DNA of 64,000 nucleotides from an uncultured Mucilaginibacter sp. (GTDB lineage Bacteria > Bacteroidota > Bacteroidia > Sphingobacteriales > Sphingobacteriaceae), in the NCBI RefSeq assembly GCF_946479965.1, contig NZ_CAMLHX010000002.1, positions 62,001-126,000 on the forward strand, in the 5' to 3' direction. This document shows positions 54,117 to 63,069 of the stretch, in pieces. Position numbers and translations under genes: made by a program. A model generated the notes under the pieces. It ran no database searches. It was not told where the DNA came from and was given only the letters and a program-made list of their open reading frames with translations. The number at the start of each line of letters is the position of its first letter. Positions within the stretch are counted from its first letter, which is position 1.

Positions 54117-54161
54117 AAAAACAAAAGGCTGAAACATATATTGCTTCAGCCTTTTGTTTTT
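54117..54161. terminator. long hairpin terminator between the ThuA and GH43 genes
   Basis: AAAAACAAAAGGCTGAA and TTCAGCCTTTTGTTTTT form a perfect 17-bp stem around 11 bases, with T-rich ends on both strands. It lies 3 bases after the stop of the ThuA-type gene. Confidence 0.85.
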
Positions 54162-54163
54162 AC

Positions 54164-56884
54164 CTATTTTGCCTGGGCCAATGAGAATACCCAGTTTACT
54201 ATTTGCTTAGCCTGATCCGGCTTAAGCGCGGGATGCGGAGGCATTGCCACATCACCCCAAACACCGCTACCTCCATTTATAATCTTTTGAGACAGTTTAG
54301 TTGCGTTGACCGCGTTATGCTGATATTTTTTTGCCACTTCAGCAAAAGCCGGGCCGATGGATTTCTCCTCAGTCTTATGACAAGCAGGGCAATCCAAACT
54401 CATCATTAAAGCTCTGCCGGGAGCATTAAGTTTAGCCGTATTCGCGGCAGCCACAACCGCCTGACTGCTTCCCGCAATCACATTTGTACTTTGGCTTTTG
54501 CCGGTGCCTGTGGCATCACTAGCTGTTACAGAAACGGTGTAATTTCCTTTTGCTGTGTAAGTGTAAGTTAGTTTGGGCACTGTAGTTACACGTTTAATTC
54601 CGTTACCCAGGCTCCAGTTGTACCGTACTATTTTATTATTTTCTGCATCAGTAGCTTTTGCTGTGAAAGTAACCGTAAAAGGTATATTACCCGCAGGTTT
54701 GCTAGCGTTTATAGCAGTTACTTGCGGAGCTACATTTCCGGCACTATAATCAATTCTGGAAATTGCCGCATCCGGATTTTTAGCAAACCAACCGTTACCA
54801 TACTCAAGTATGTATAACTTTCCATCGGGTCCAACCTCCATATCAACCGGTGCGTTAAACTTGGTGCTCTCCATAAACGGCTCCATATTATCATAATCAC
54901 CTTCCGGTGTTAAGGTCACAGCTTTTACCCAGCCGCGAACCCATTCATAAATAAGCAATTTGCCATTATAATATGTAGGCAAGCCTGGCTTCGTATACCG
55001 GTCGCCATAATATACAGGGCCGGCCATTGCGGTACGACCGCCTGTTCCTGTTTGAGGGAAGTCAGCGGATACTACATAAGGATACCATATAAACGCGGGT
55101 TGAGCCGGTGGAAGTACTGTTAAGCCGGTATTATTACGAGAATTGTTGATTGGCTTTAAAGGATCAAATGCCGCGCCCGATTTGCCTGTGGCATAGTCAT
55201 AATCACGGTAAGCCAGATTTGGGCCGATAAATAATGGCCAGCCAAAGTTGCCTGCTTTACGCGCCTGGTTAACTTCATCATATCCTTTGGGCCCACGTGT
55301 AGCCATGCTATCCGCCTGAGCATCCGGTCCAACCTCGCCCCAATATAAAAATCCTGTTTTTGGATCAATGGAGATACGGTAAGGGTTACGATTACCCATT
55401 ACGTAAATTTCAGGGCGTGTTTTAGCTGTTCCTTTCGCAAAAAGGTTGCCATCCGGAATTTCATAGGTGCCGTCAGGTTTAATTTTGATGCGAAGAATTT
55501 TACCCCGCAGGTCATTGGTATTACCAGCCGCTCTTCGGTCATCATTAACTTCGAACCCCGGGCGCTGATCCAGCGGAGCAAATGAGTTAGTGTTTGGCGA
55601 TCCCTTAGGTACATTTTCCTCATCAAATGGCGAAGTATTATCCCCCGTAGATAAGAATAACTCATGGTCTTTGCCAAACGCGATTGAGCCGCCTGTGTGG
55701 CAACAGGTTTCGCGGTCTGTTTTAACTTCCAAAATCCTTTTCTCGCTCTTAAGATCAAATACATTATTCTTAAAAGTAAAACGCGATAGATAATTAACAG
55801 GTTTATTGTCAGGGCTTGCCGGGCTGTAGTAAACGTATAAATAATTGTTGGTTTTAAAATCAGGGTCAAGTTGTATCCCTAATAAACCGTCCTCTATAGG
55901 GTGAGTGGCTTTTTTTAGCTCTTTAAAATATACGTCGAGTTTAGCTACCTGTGTTAAGGCTTTTGTTGCCTGGCTATATTTTAAGATCTCTCCCCTACGC
56001 TGCACTATCAAAATATCCAGGTTAGGAAGAATAGCCATTTCAGTAGGCTCCGTAAATTTACCTACGGAAAGTATATTCTTACTAAAACGCGCTTCATCAG
56101 GAGCATGCTGTGCTTTCACTTTTGTATAGTCTAAAGCAGGATGATTCATAGCGTATTTAATGCCGCCCAATATGTGCTTAACCATTAGATCTTCGCTGTA
56201 CGATTCCTTGGTATGTCCTAAACCTGTATAAAAAACTTTCCCGCCTTCAAATTCATGATACCAGGCTATTGGGTGGTTGGCTCCCATTTTAAAGCGATCA
56301 CCTCTATTACCATCATAAGTAAGCGAAGACTCTTCAAGGTTGATAAGCACCTTAACACTTTTGTTAAATAGTTTGTAATGGTACCATTCATCCCTGCGTT
56401 TCCACTCAGTTGGCAACATGCTGGTAGAAGGATGGTTTTTATCAAGCACAGTCATTGTAGCCATTTGTTGAGCCGGATGAAAGGAAAAATATCCTCCAAT
56501 CATGCGACCATACCAGCGCCAGTCATATAATGCATCAGCGGCAGCATGTATGCCTACAAAGCCGCCCCCTGCCTGAATATATCTTTGCAGGTCAACGCGT
56601 TGGTATGGGTTTAAGAAATCACCTGTTGTGCTTACGAAGATAACCGCGTCATATTTTTTTAAGTTGTTCTCAGCTATTTTCCCTGCGTCTGATGATGTAT
56701 CAACTGCAAAGTTGTTCTCCTGTCCGATTTTCATAATAGCCTGCGCCGCCGCAGGTCTGGAATCATGGGCATAGGCCGCCACTTTGGTAAAAACCAACAC
56801 CCTTTTTTGTGCAGATGCTGTAAACGCCGAAACGATTACCAATAGCGATGCCGCTTTAACTACATGCGAAAATTTTAAATCCAT
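54164..56884 (-). CDS. ThuA / sorbosone-dehydrogenase-like / PKD / cytochrome c fusion
   Basis: A 906-residue exported protein. The signal peptide spans about 1-25. Residues 26-250 are a ThuA domain (KRVLVFTKVAAYAHDSRPAA, GGGFVGIHAAADALYDWRWY). Residues about 270-680 are a six-bladed PQQ-type glucose/sorbosone dehydrogenase-like propeller (LDPDFKTNNYLYVYYSP, CCHTGGSIAFGKDHELFLS, GEVGPDAQADS). A PKD domain follows (VTFTAKATDAENNKIVRYNW). The last 90 residues form a cytochrome c with CPACH (about 828-832) and an axial Met in DVAMPPHP. Such fusions oxidise sugars or their derivatives and pass electrons to the haem. The substrate is unknown. Confidence 0.88.
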   Translation of the reverse strand: MDLKFSHVVKAASLLVIVSAFTASAQKRVLVFTKVAAYAHDSRPAAAQAIMKIGQENNFAVDTSSDAGKIAENNLKKYDAVIFVSTTGDFLNPYQRVDLQRYIQAGGGFVGIHAAADALYDWRWYGRMIGGYFSFHPAQQMATMTVLDKNHPSTSMLPTEWKRRDEWYHYKLFNKSVKVLINLEESSLTYDGNRGDRFKMGANHPIAWYHEFEGGKVFYTGLGHTKESYSEDLMVKHILGGIKYAMNHPALDYTKVKAQHAPDEARFSKNILSVGKFTEPTEMAILPNLDILIVQRRGEILKYSQATKALTQVAKLDVYFKELKKATHPIEDGLLGIQLDPDFKTNNYLYVYYSPASPDNKPVNYLSRFTFKNNVFDLKSEKRILEVKTDRETCCHTGGSIAFGKDHELFLSTGDNTSPFDEENVPKGSPNTNSFAPLDQRPGFEVNDDRRAAGNTNDLRGKILRIKIKPDGTYEIPDGNLFAKGTAKTRPEIYVMGNRNPYRISIDPKTGFLYWGEVGPDAQADSMATRGPKGYDEVNQARKAGNFGWPLFIGPNLAYRDYDYATGKSGAAFDPLKPINNSRNNTGLTVLPPAQPAFIWYPYVVSADFPQTGTGGRTAMAGPVYYGDRYTKPGLPTYYNGKLLIYEWVRGWVKAVTLTPEGDYDNMEPFMESTKFNAPVDMEVGPDGKLYILEYGNGWFAKNPDAAISRIDYSAGNVAPQVTAINASKPAGNIPFTVTFTAKATDAENNKIVRYNWSLGNGIKRVTTVPKLTYTYTAKGNYTVSVTASDATGTGKSQSTNVIAGSSQAVVAAANTAKLNAPGRALMMSLDCPACHKTEEKSIGPAFAEVAKKYQHNAVNATKLSQKIINGGSGVWGDVAMPPHPALKPDQAKQIVNWVFSLAQAK

Positions 56885-57037
56885 ATTTACTTTGATCTAT
56901 AAACGGTTTGTCAAGCGAATATATCATCGCTGACAGGACAAATATGCAATATTTGTATATAAGTATGCAATACTAATTGTGTTAACGTAACAAACCTGGT
57001 AAAGGTTTAATTCAACTTAAAACAACATATTTGCACA

Positions 57038-57832
57038 ATGGTAATAAGTATTTTAGGCTGCGGATGGTATGGCAAGGCATTGGCTATTGAACTCATTAAA
57101 AAAGGCATAACAATAAAGGGATCATCTACATCTGTCGAAAAAATACCATTGCTTGAGACGGACGGTATATGCCCTTATCTTATCAATCTATCGCAGGAAA
57201 ATAAAGTAATTGAAGATGATTTTTTTGCTTGCGATGTCTTATGGATAAGTATTCCACCTAAGGCACGTGCCGGTAAGGGTTTAGAATACTTAACGCAGAT
57301 AAAAGAATTGGTTAGTATTATAAAGCAATATAATATTAAACAAGTGGTGTTCGTCAGCTCAACAGGGGTTTATGGGGATAGTAATACCGTTGTAACTGAA
57401 TTGGATGAACCCAATCCGGACAGTGAGTCGGGCAAAATTTTGTTTGAAGGGGAAGGTATATTGAAACGGGAAACCAGTTTTACAACCACTATTATACGTT
57501 TTGCCGGCTTAATAGGCCCCGGGCGCGATCCGGGAAGGTTTTTTGCAGGTAAAACGGATATTCCAAACGGCCATGCGCCCGTCAATCTTGTCCACTTAAC
57601 AGATTGTTTAGGTATAAGCTGCGCGATAATAGAAAAACAAGGCTTCGGACATATCTATAACGCCACCGCTCCGCAGCATCCTTCAAGGGCAGAATTTTAT
57701 ACCAAAGCTGCTGAACGCTCCGGTCTAGAGAAGCCGCAATTCATCCACGAAAAAAACAATTGGAAAACAGTTGAAAATGTAAACGTCCCCAGGCTATTGC
57801 AATATACTTATAAGGTAAGTTTAACAGAATAG
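57038..57832 (+). CDS. NAD(P)-dependent epimerase/dehydratase-like (YeeZ-type)
   Basis: A 264-residue Rossmann-fold protein of the extended-SDR group. The nucleotide loop is ILGCGWYGKAL, a GxGxxG form as in YeeZ-type proteins. VVFVSSTGVYG and the closing FGHIYNATAPQHPSRAEFYT match that family. The catalytic Tyr-x3-Lys of true SDRs is replaced, so activity is uncertain. The ATG follows a CATATTTG box by only 5 bases, so the transcript may be leaderless. It lies alone between divergent and convergent neighbours. Confidence 0.78.
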   Translation: MVISILGCGWYGKALAIELIKKGITIKGSSTSVEKIPLLETDGICPYLINLSQENKVIEDDFFACDVLWISIPPKARAGKGLEYLTQIKELVSIIKQYNIKQVVFVSSTGVYGDSNTVVTELDEPNPDSESGKILFEGEGILKRETSFTTTIIRFAGLIGPGRDPGRFFAGKTDIPNGHAPVNLVHLTDCLGISCAIIEKQGFGHIYNATAPQHPSRAEFYTKAAERSGLEKPQFIHEKNNWKTVENVNVPRLLQYTYKVSLTE

Positions 57833-57866
57833 CGGCAGGCCGGTACGCCCACCGCTAAAGGAAATA

Positions 57867-58526
57867 TTATCTGCTCGCGTTAACTATCGCGATAGCTTCT
57901 TTTGTAGACTCAGTTAGTTCAGCATATTTTTTACCGTCCATAACATCTTTGCTTACCAGTTGGCTACCCATGCCAACAGCACATACACCTGCTTTGAACC
58001 AGCCGCCAATACTCTCTTTAGTTAGCTCAACACCGCCGGTTGGCATAAATAGTAAGTTAGGGAATAACACTTTTATACTTGATAAAAATGCCGGACCCAA
58101 TATATTACCAGGAAACAACTTAATAACTTTCGCACCCAGGTTTTCGGCTCTGATAACTTCTGACGGTGTCATGCAGCCAGGTACCCAAAGCAAACCATTC
58201 TTTTCTGATACCTCTACAACCTCTTCCACCAATCCCGGGCTGATGATGTAATCTGCACCAGCATCGGCAAAGGCCTGGGCAGCTTTAGCATCTTTAATTG
58301 TACCAACACCGAGGTACATTCCGCCTAATTCTTTATCGCAAACCTCGCGTAGTTTTACAAAGTTTCTGAGAGCGGCTTCGCCGCGGTTGGTGTATTCAAT
58401 GGTTTTTACACCTGCAGCGTACAGGGCACGTAAAATATCTACGCTAACTTCTTCATCCTGATGAAAAAACAAAGGCAATATGCCCTGCTCCTGTATCAGT
58501 TTTAATATGGTGGCTTTTTTATCCAT
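57867..58526 (-). CDS. eda: 2-dehydro-3-deoxyphosphogluconate/4-hydroxy-2-oxoglutarate aldolase
   Basis: A 219-residue class I aldolase that splits KDPG to pyruvate and glyceraldehyde-3-phosphate, or acts on 4-hydroxy-2-oxoglutarate. The Schiff-base lysine is in GAKVIKLFPG (about Lys136). TIEYTNRG (Glu44 region) and ADYIISPGLVEEV with WVPGCMTPSEV complete the site. The length and fold are normal for Eda. It diverges from KDG kinase across 234 bases, a usual pairing for uronate or KDG breakdown. A shared control region is likely, but no clear operator was found. Confidence 0.9.
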   Translation of the reverse strand: MDKKATILKLIQEQGILPLFFHQDEEVSVDILRALYAAGVKTIEYTNRGEAALRNFVKLREVCDKELGGMYLGVGTIKDAKAAQAFADAGADYIISPGLVEEVVEVSEKNGLLWVPGCMTPSEVIRAENLGAKVIKLFPGNILGPAFLSSIKVLFPNLLFMPTGGVELTKESIGGWFKAGVCAVGMGSQLVSKDVMDGKKYAELTESTKEAIAIVNASR

Positions 58527-58760
58527 GTTTATTTAACCGGTTAATTTTTATGTGATTTACGGATGGTAAAAGTAGAAAACAAATATTAAAACGCCACGGT
58601 CAAGTCGGCATTACTTGCAATTTGTTTACGAAAACGTTAGCGGCAACTTTTCAGCTAAAAAGCTTCCTATTTATTTAGGTTTAATGTAGTTTTGGTGACT
58701 TTGATAAAAAGCAACCAATTTGGTCTAATATTCATTTTCAAATTAAATATATAAATAACG

Positions 58761-59786
58761 ATGTCTAAAAAAGTCGTAACCCTTGGAGAGATAATGTTGA
58801 GGTTATCAACTCCTGATTTTAAGAGATTTGTACAGTCTGACAGCCTTGACGTTACTTACGGTGGCGGCGAAGCTAACGTATCCGCAGCCCTTTGCAATTA
58901 CGGTCTGAACGGCGTGTTTGTATCAAAGGTGCCTAACAATGCTATCGGTCAATCTGCTATTAACCACTTGCGCCGCTACGGTGTTGATACACAGTTTGTG
59001 GCACGCGGCGGCGACCGCTTAGGGATTTACTTTTTAGAAACAGGCGCATCAATGCGTGCTTCACAGGTTATTTATGACCGTGCAGGTGCTTCTATTGCTG
59101 ATGTTGATGCCAGTGAGTTTGATTTTGATAAAATATTTGAAGGAGCAGATTGGTTCCATACCACCGGTATCACACCTGCCTTAAGCGATAAAGCTGCGGC
59201 ACTTACTTTAGCTGCCCTTAAAGCTGCAAAAGCAAAAGGCGTTACTACCAGTATCGACCTTAACTTCCGTAAAAAATTATGGAGCAAAGAAAAAGCCCGC
59301 GTAGTAATGACCGAGCTTTGCCAGTATGTTGATGTTTGTATAGGCAACGAGGAAGATGCTGATACAACTTTGGGCTTTACAAGCGAAGGTACTGATGTAA
59401 CCAAGGGCGAATTGAACCTAGACGGCTACAAAAGCGTTTTCAAGCAAATGAAAGAGAAGTTTGGCTTTAAATATATAGCCTCTACCCTACGCGAAAGCCA
59501 CAGTGCTTCTGACAACGGATGGAGCGCTTTGGTATATGATGGCAACGAGTTCTATCACTCTAAACAATACGAAGTGCGTATAGTTGACCGCGTTGGTAGC
59601 GGCGACTCTTTCGCGAGCGGGTTTATATTTGGTTTGGTCACCGGTATGGCTTTGGGTGATGCCGCCGAATTTGGCGTAGCAGCTTCCGCTTTGAAACACA
59701 CCATTCCTGGCGACTTGAACCACGCTACTCTGAACGAGGTTAAAGAGCTGGTTAAAGGTGACGGATCAGGCCGTGTACAACGATAG
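58761..59786 (+). CDS. kdgK: 2-dehydro-3-deoxygluconokinase (PfkB sugar kinase)
   Basis: A 341-residue PfkB-family kinase that phosphorylates 2-keto-3-deoxygluconate to KDPG, the substrate of Eda. GGGEANVSAAL near the start and DRVGSGDSFASGF near residue 282 (the catalytic Asp) are the PfkB signatures 1 and 2. TSIDLNFRKKLWSKEKA and ICIGNEEDADT-like middle blocks fit the KdgK branch. It is divergent from eda and followed by yhcH, with which it may form a transcript. The assignment as KDG kinase rests on family features and on the eda neighbour. Confidence 0.87.
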   Translation: MSKKVVTLGEIMLRLSTPDFKRFVQSDSLDVTYGGGEANVSAALCNYGLNGVFVSKVPNNAIGQSAINHLRRYGVDTQFVARGGDRLGIYFLETGASMRASQVIYDRAGASIADVDASEFDFDKIFEGADWFHTTGITPALSDKAAALTLAALKAAKAKGVTTSIDLNFRKKLWSKEKARVVMTELCQYVDVCIGNEEDADTTLGFTSEGTDVTKGELNLDGYKSVFKQMKEKFGFKYIASTLRESHSASDNGWSALVYDGNEFYHSKQYEVRIVDRVGSGDSFASGFIFGLVTGMALGDAAEFGVAASALKHTIPGDLNHATLNEVKELVKGDGSGRVQR

Positions 59787-59860
59787 TTATTAGATCATGG
59801 TTCATAGTTCATGGCGCAATCGGCTATGATCTATGAACCATCAACCATGAACTAAACAAC

Positions 59861-60313
59861 ATGATATTAGACACACTAAATAACGGCGATAAGTACTACA
59901 GCCTGCACCCTAACTTTAAGGTTGCCTTTGATTATCTTAACTCGACCGACCTAAACGCGCTTGAGGTGGGTAAGTTTGAGATAGCACCCGGCGTTAAAGC
60001 CATCGTATCAGACAGTGAGGGAAAAGCTGCCGAGGTTGCTTTGCAGAAGTTTGAGTGCCACAACAAGAATATTGATATACAGGTTTGTATCCGTGGCAAC
60101 GAAACTATTGGCTGGAAACCCCGCCAGGATTGTACCATTGCAAAAGGCGAGGGCTACAACGAAGAAAAAGACGTTACTTTTTTTGACCACACGCCTGATA
60201 TGTACTTTGGAATGAAAGACGGGCAGTTTGTTATCTTCTATCCGGAAGATGTACATGCCCCTATGATTGGCCAGGGTCTCATCAAGAAGATGGTTGTTAA
60301 GGTGGCAATATAG
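59861..60313 (+). CDS. YhcH/YjgK/YiaL family protein
   Basis: A 150-residue cytoplasmic protein. It opens MILDTLNNGDKYYSLHPNFK and carries KFECHNKNIDIQVCIRGNET and FVIFYPEDVHAPMIGQG, with the His and Glu residues that bind a metal in this cupin-type family. Members often sit in sugar operons and are suspected sugar mutarotases or isomerases. Here it follows KDG kinase by 74 bases, a gap that holds an imperfect inverted repeat. It ends in a terminator. Confidence 0.83.
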   Translation: MILDTLNNGDKYYSLHPNFKVAFDYLNSTDLNALEVGKFEIAPGVKAIVSDSEGKAAEVALQKFECHNKNIDIQVCIRGNETIGWKPRQDCTIAKGEGYNEEKDVTFFDHTPDMYFGMKDGQFVIFYPEDVHAPMIGQGLIKKMVVKVAI

Positions 60314-60333
60314 CACGTTAAAATTATTAGGTT

Positions 60334-60362
60334 AAAAGGCTCGCATTTTGTGGGCCTTTTTT
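60334..60362 (+). terminator. terminator after yhcH-type gene
   Basis: AAAAGGC and GGCCTTTT with inner CGC/GTG pairing form the stem; six T follow. It starts 21 bases after the stop codon at 60313. Confidence 0.75.
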
Positions 60363-60372
60363 GTTATTTCGA

Positions 60373-60600
60373 GGTGATCCAAAAAATATGCGTCACAGAG
60401 AAAAAACATCAAACTCGTTTATATAAGAAATTGATTATCAATAAATTATATCTTTTACATGAAACTACTTATTCGTCAGGAAGTTTAGCTACAAAATTAT
60501 CATAACTGTCTGATTATAACCATGTTGTAAAATCGCAAAATAGGTGACTTTTCTGCGTTTTTTGGATCACTTTGGATCACTTTGGATCACCCTGGATCAG
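60373..60600 (+). repeat. about 220-bp dispersed element, copy B
   Basis: Second copy of the element at 42149-42368, in the opposite orientation. GGTGATCC starts it (60373-60380), and four GGATCA units at 10-bp spacing end it (60564, 60574, 60584, 60594). The 22-bp core lies at 60461-60482, TGTCTGATTATAA at 60507-60519, then TTGTAAAA and GCGTTTTTTGGATCA, all with the same spacing as in copy A. The left end GGTGATCCAAAA...GCGTCAC also matches copy A. The gap between the yhcH-type gene and yidC (60314-60690) otherwise holds only the two terminators. Confidence 0.8.
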
Positions 60601-60620
60601 GTAAATATTGCAGCCGAAAA

Positions 60621-60648
60621 CAAAAAAGGGCCGCAGAAACTGCGACCC
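60621..60648 (-). terminator. terminator of yidC
   Basis: Read on the minus strand, GGGTCGCAG and CTGCGGCCC pair around TTT with one wobble, followed by six T and GTTTT. It begins about 42 bases after the yidC stop. Confidence 0.75.
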
Positions 60649-60690
60649 TAATATCTAATCTCTTCCCAATAGTTATCGGGACAAAAATTT

Positions 60691-62517
60691 CTATTTTTTT
60701 CCCTTTACCTGCTGTTGCTGGCGCATCATTTCTTCCATTTTGGCAGCAAAGCCCGATTTCTTTTTGGTACTTTCAGGTTTCTTTTTATTCTCCTGTATCT
60801 GCGCATGGATCTTCTTATCATCTACCATCAACCTGATGATGTATTGTTGCAAGAAGGTGAACATGTTGGCCAGAAAGTAATAATAGTTCAAACCTGCCGG
60901 GTAAGCATTAAGCGCACCTAAGAATATAATTGGTGTTATATAGCCAATATATTTCATCTGACCGGTAACGCCCGATATCTGATTGTTAAAATAAGTGTAA
61001 ATAAGTGTTGATATGGTCATCAAAACGCACATCAAACTTAAGTGGTTGCCTATAAACGGAAGGGTAAAACCAAATTGAATGAAAGGATCATACGTAGAAA
61101 GGTCATGCATCCACAAAAAGCTTTCGCCCCTTAGCTCAAACAAACTCGGAAAGAACCTGAAAAATGCGATAACTATTGGCATTTGCAATATTAACGGCAA
61201 GCATCCTCCCAGCGGGTTTACGCCCGCCTTCTTATATATTTTCAGCGTCTCTTGCTGTAGCAATGTTGGGTTGTCCTCTCCTACTTTACCCTTTATCTCG
61301 TCTATTTCCGGCTTAAGCACGCGCATTTTAGCCATTGACAGGTATGATTTATAAGTAAGAGGCGATAAAACCACTTTTAATATTACGGTAAGTGCCAAAA
61401 TAATTAAGCCATAGCTCCAGTTAAACTTTTCAAGAAACTGAAACACCGGTAATACCGCAAAACGGTTGATATATTTAAGCGGCCCCCAACCTAAATTTAT
61501 TTGTTTTTCCAAATCGTAACCTTGTTTTTGCAGCAGATCAAATTTGTTGGGGCCAAAATAAAATTCCATCGGGAACGAACCATCCACATCGCGGTTTACC
61601 GCAAGGGTAGCTTTCATGTTTTTAATATCAACATGATCTGCCGTATCCATGCTCACCGCCATGTTGGCTTTGCTGATACCTTTTTTTGCTATTAATACGC
61701 TCGAAAAGAAATGCGCCTTAAAAGAAACCCATTGTATCTTATGATCTGCAACTTCTTTAGCGTCGTCTTTGGTTTCACTTAACCAATCTACACCATCGTC
61801 AAATGTGTTATAATAAACCGTAGAATACTGACGCTCCAGGTTCATATCCATTTCCTGTTTTTTGGCGCTGCTCTCCCAGTTTAAATTAAAGATGCTACTG
61901 TTAGCAACCACATTATCAAGGCCTACCGGTTTAACGGTAAAACCAACTTTGTAGCCCTCGCCTTTCAATGAATATATATAATCAATATACTGTGTTGGGC
62001 TGTAGCTCAAGCGCAACGTTATCGATGCAGAATCATGCGCGGCAACCTGTAGGTTGGTGGCAGTTGTAGTAAAGTACCTGTCGTTAGTGTTTACAATAGT
62101 AGATCCTGCTGTAATTGTACTGCCAAACTTATTGTCAGTGCCATCAAATAAAATAAGCGGCTTTTTATCAAACGTTTTAAAGTTCTTCAACTCGGCCGAA
62201 TAGATGCGCCCGCCGCGAGTACTCAATTTTATGCGAATGTCTTTATTCTCCAAAGTGATCAGTTGTTCACTTCCGGCTAATGATGCTCCGAAAGGGCTTT
62301 TTAACGCTGCTGAATCAATTGCAGGTTTCGCAACAGTATCTGCGGCTGTGTGTACAACGGCCGTAGCTGGAGCCACCTTACCGGCCTTTTTTAACGAGTC
62401 CAGGTGTACCCGCTGTTTTTCTTTTTGGATCTCAGCGTCCGTCGGTTTCATTAAATAAACCGAACCGGCAATGATGATCATGATCAGGAATAATCCTGTA
62501 AACGTATTTCTATCCAT
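60691..62517 (-). CDS. yidC: membrane protein insertase YidC
   Basis: A 608-residue inner-membrane insertase. The N-terminal TM (about 7-23) is followed by a large periplasmic beta-sandwich domain (residues about 60-340). The conserved core of five helices starts near 365: SYGLIILALTVILKVVLSPL, then YLSMAKMRVLKPEIDEIKGK and AGVNPLGGCLPLILQMPIVI. The basic tail (QQQQVKGKK) may contact ribosomes. The length is normal for Bacteroidota YidC. It follows the pyrG and SRPBCC genes on the same strand, an order I recall from this group. Confidence 0.96.
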   Translation of the reverse strand: MDRNTFTGLFLIMIIIAGSVYLMKPTDAEIQKEKQRVHLDSLKKAGKVAPATAVVHTAADTVAKPAIDSAALKSPFGASLAGSEQLITLENKDIRIKLSTRGGRIYSAELKNFKTFDKKPLILFDGTDNKFGSTITAGSTIVNTNDRYFTTTATNLQVAAHDSASITLRLSYSPTQYIDYIYSLKGEGYKVGFTVKPVGLDNVVANSSIFNLNWESSAKKQEMDMNLERQYSTVYYNTFDDGVDWLSETKDDAKEVADHKIQWVSFKAHFFSSVLIAKKGISKANMAVSMDTADHVDIKNMKATLAVNRDVDGSFPMEFYFGPNKFDLLQKQGYDLEKQINLGWGPLKYINRFAVLPVFQFLEKFNWSYGLIILALTVILKVVLSPLTYKSYLSMAKMRVLKPEIDEIKGKVGEDNPTLLQQETLKIYKKAGVNPLGGCLPLILQMPIVIAFFRFFPSLFELRGESFLWMHDLSTYDPFIQFGFTLPFIGNHLSLMCVLMTISTLIYTYFNNQISGVTGQMKYIGYITPIIFLGALNAYPAGLNYYYFLANMFTFLQQYIIRLMVDDKKIHAQIQENKKKPESTKKKSGFAAKMEEMMRQQQQVKGKK

Positions 62518-62563
62518 TATTTGCTTATGTTGTTATGATCTTTTTTTATTGATGATGTTACAA

Positions 62564-63058
62564 TCAATTATTGATCATCACTGTTAAATTTTCGTCTTTA
62601 TTCCTCAAGTCTATACCACCCTCATAAATAGATTTTAAATTGGTAAGATAAAAAGCCCATCCGTTGGAACAGCCTAATCTTACATATTTTTTTGATCTGT
62701 CGTCTGTAGGGATATTATAATGCCTTAATTCAATAACCGTATAATCGCCATTCACAGTTAAATTTACATCAACCAGGCAATCGCCCTCAAAAGTGAATTG
62801 GATAAAATCCTTTCCGTTTACCGCTTTGATCATTCCGGGCATGGGGTCGGCAAACAAATACCAATACCATTTATAGGAACATCCGCCCATAACCGGCTCA
62901 TCAGGCGCAAGTAAGTTGTTGGATTCATTATAAAACTCAGCCCTTTCTAAAAACCATTTCTTCAATTCGCCGGATTGTGTCCACGCATTGTAAATGGTTT
63001 TTAAACTTGCCTTAACAGCAATTCGCTTGGTGAATGAGGTCCAATCAAAATCCTCCAT
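62564..63058 (-). CDS. START-like/SRPBCC domain protein
   Basis: A 164-residue cytoplasmic helix-grip protein. AVKASLKTIYNAWTQSGELK is the usual AHSA1-like entry, and FIQFTFEGDCLVDVNLTVNG with CSNGWAFYLTNLKSIYEGG complete the fold. It binds a hydrophobic ligand or partner that cannot be named. It lies between pyrG (11 bases upstream) and yidC (46 bases downstream) and is probably co-transcribed with both. Its presence between these genes looks conserved, but this was not checked. Confidence 0.8.
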   Translation of the reverse strand: MEDFDWTSFTKRIAVKASLKTIYNAWTQSGELKKWFLERAEFYNESNNLLAPDEPVMGGCSYKWYWYLFADPMPGMIKAVNGKDFIQFTFEGDCLVDVNLTVNGDYTVIELRHYNIPTDDRSKKYVRLGCSNGWAFYLTNLKSIYEGGIDLRNKDENLTVMINN

Positions 63059-63069
63059 ACAGTAAACTT

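Noticed and set aside
55399..55869. 156-residue minus-strand ORF in another frame of the ThuA fusion
   Set aside because: Lies fully inside a gene with clear domains; basic low-complexity frame.
56938..56956. ACAAATA-N5-TATTTGT palindrome upstream of the ThuA fusion
   Set aside because: Arms of 7 AT-rich bases are expected by chance here, and one arm is probably part of a -7 box.
58620..58642. LacI-type operator near GAAAACGTTAGCGG upstream of eda/kdgK
   Set aside because: Only one half resembles a LacI-family site; no symmetric partner was found and no LacI gene is nearby.
60560..60600. GGATCA array as a CRISPR or microsatellite
   Set aside because: The units are 10 bp with no spacers of CRISPR size and only four copies; they belong to a larger element with a second copy at 42149.
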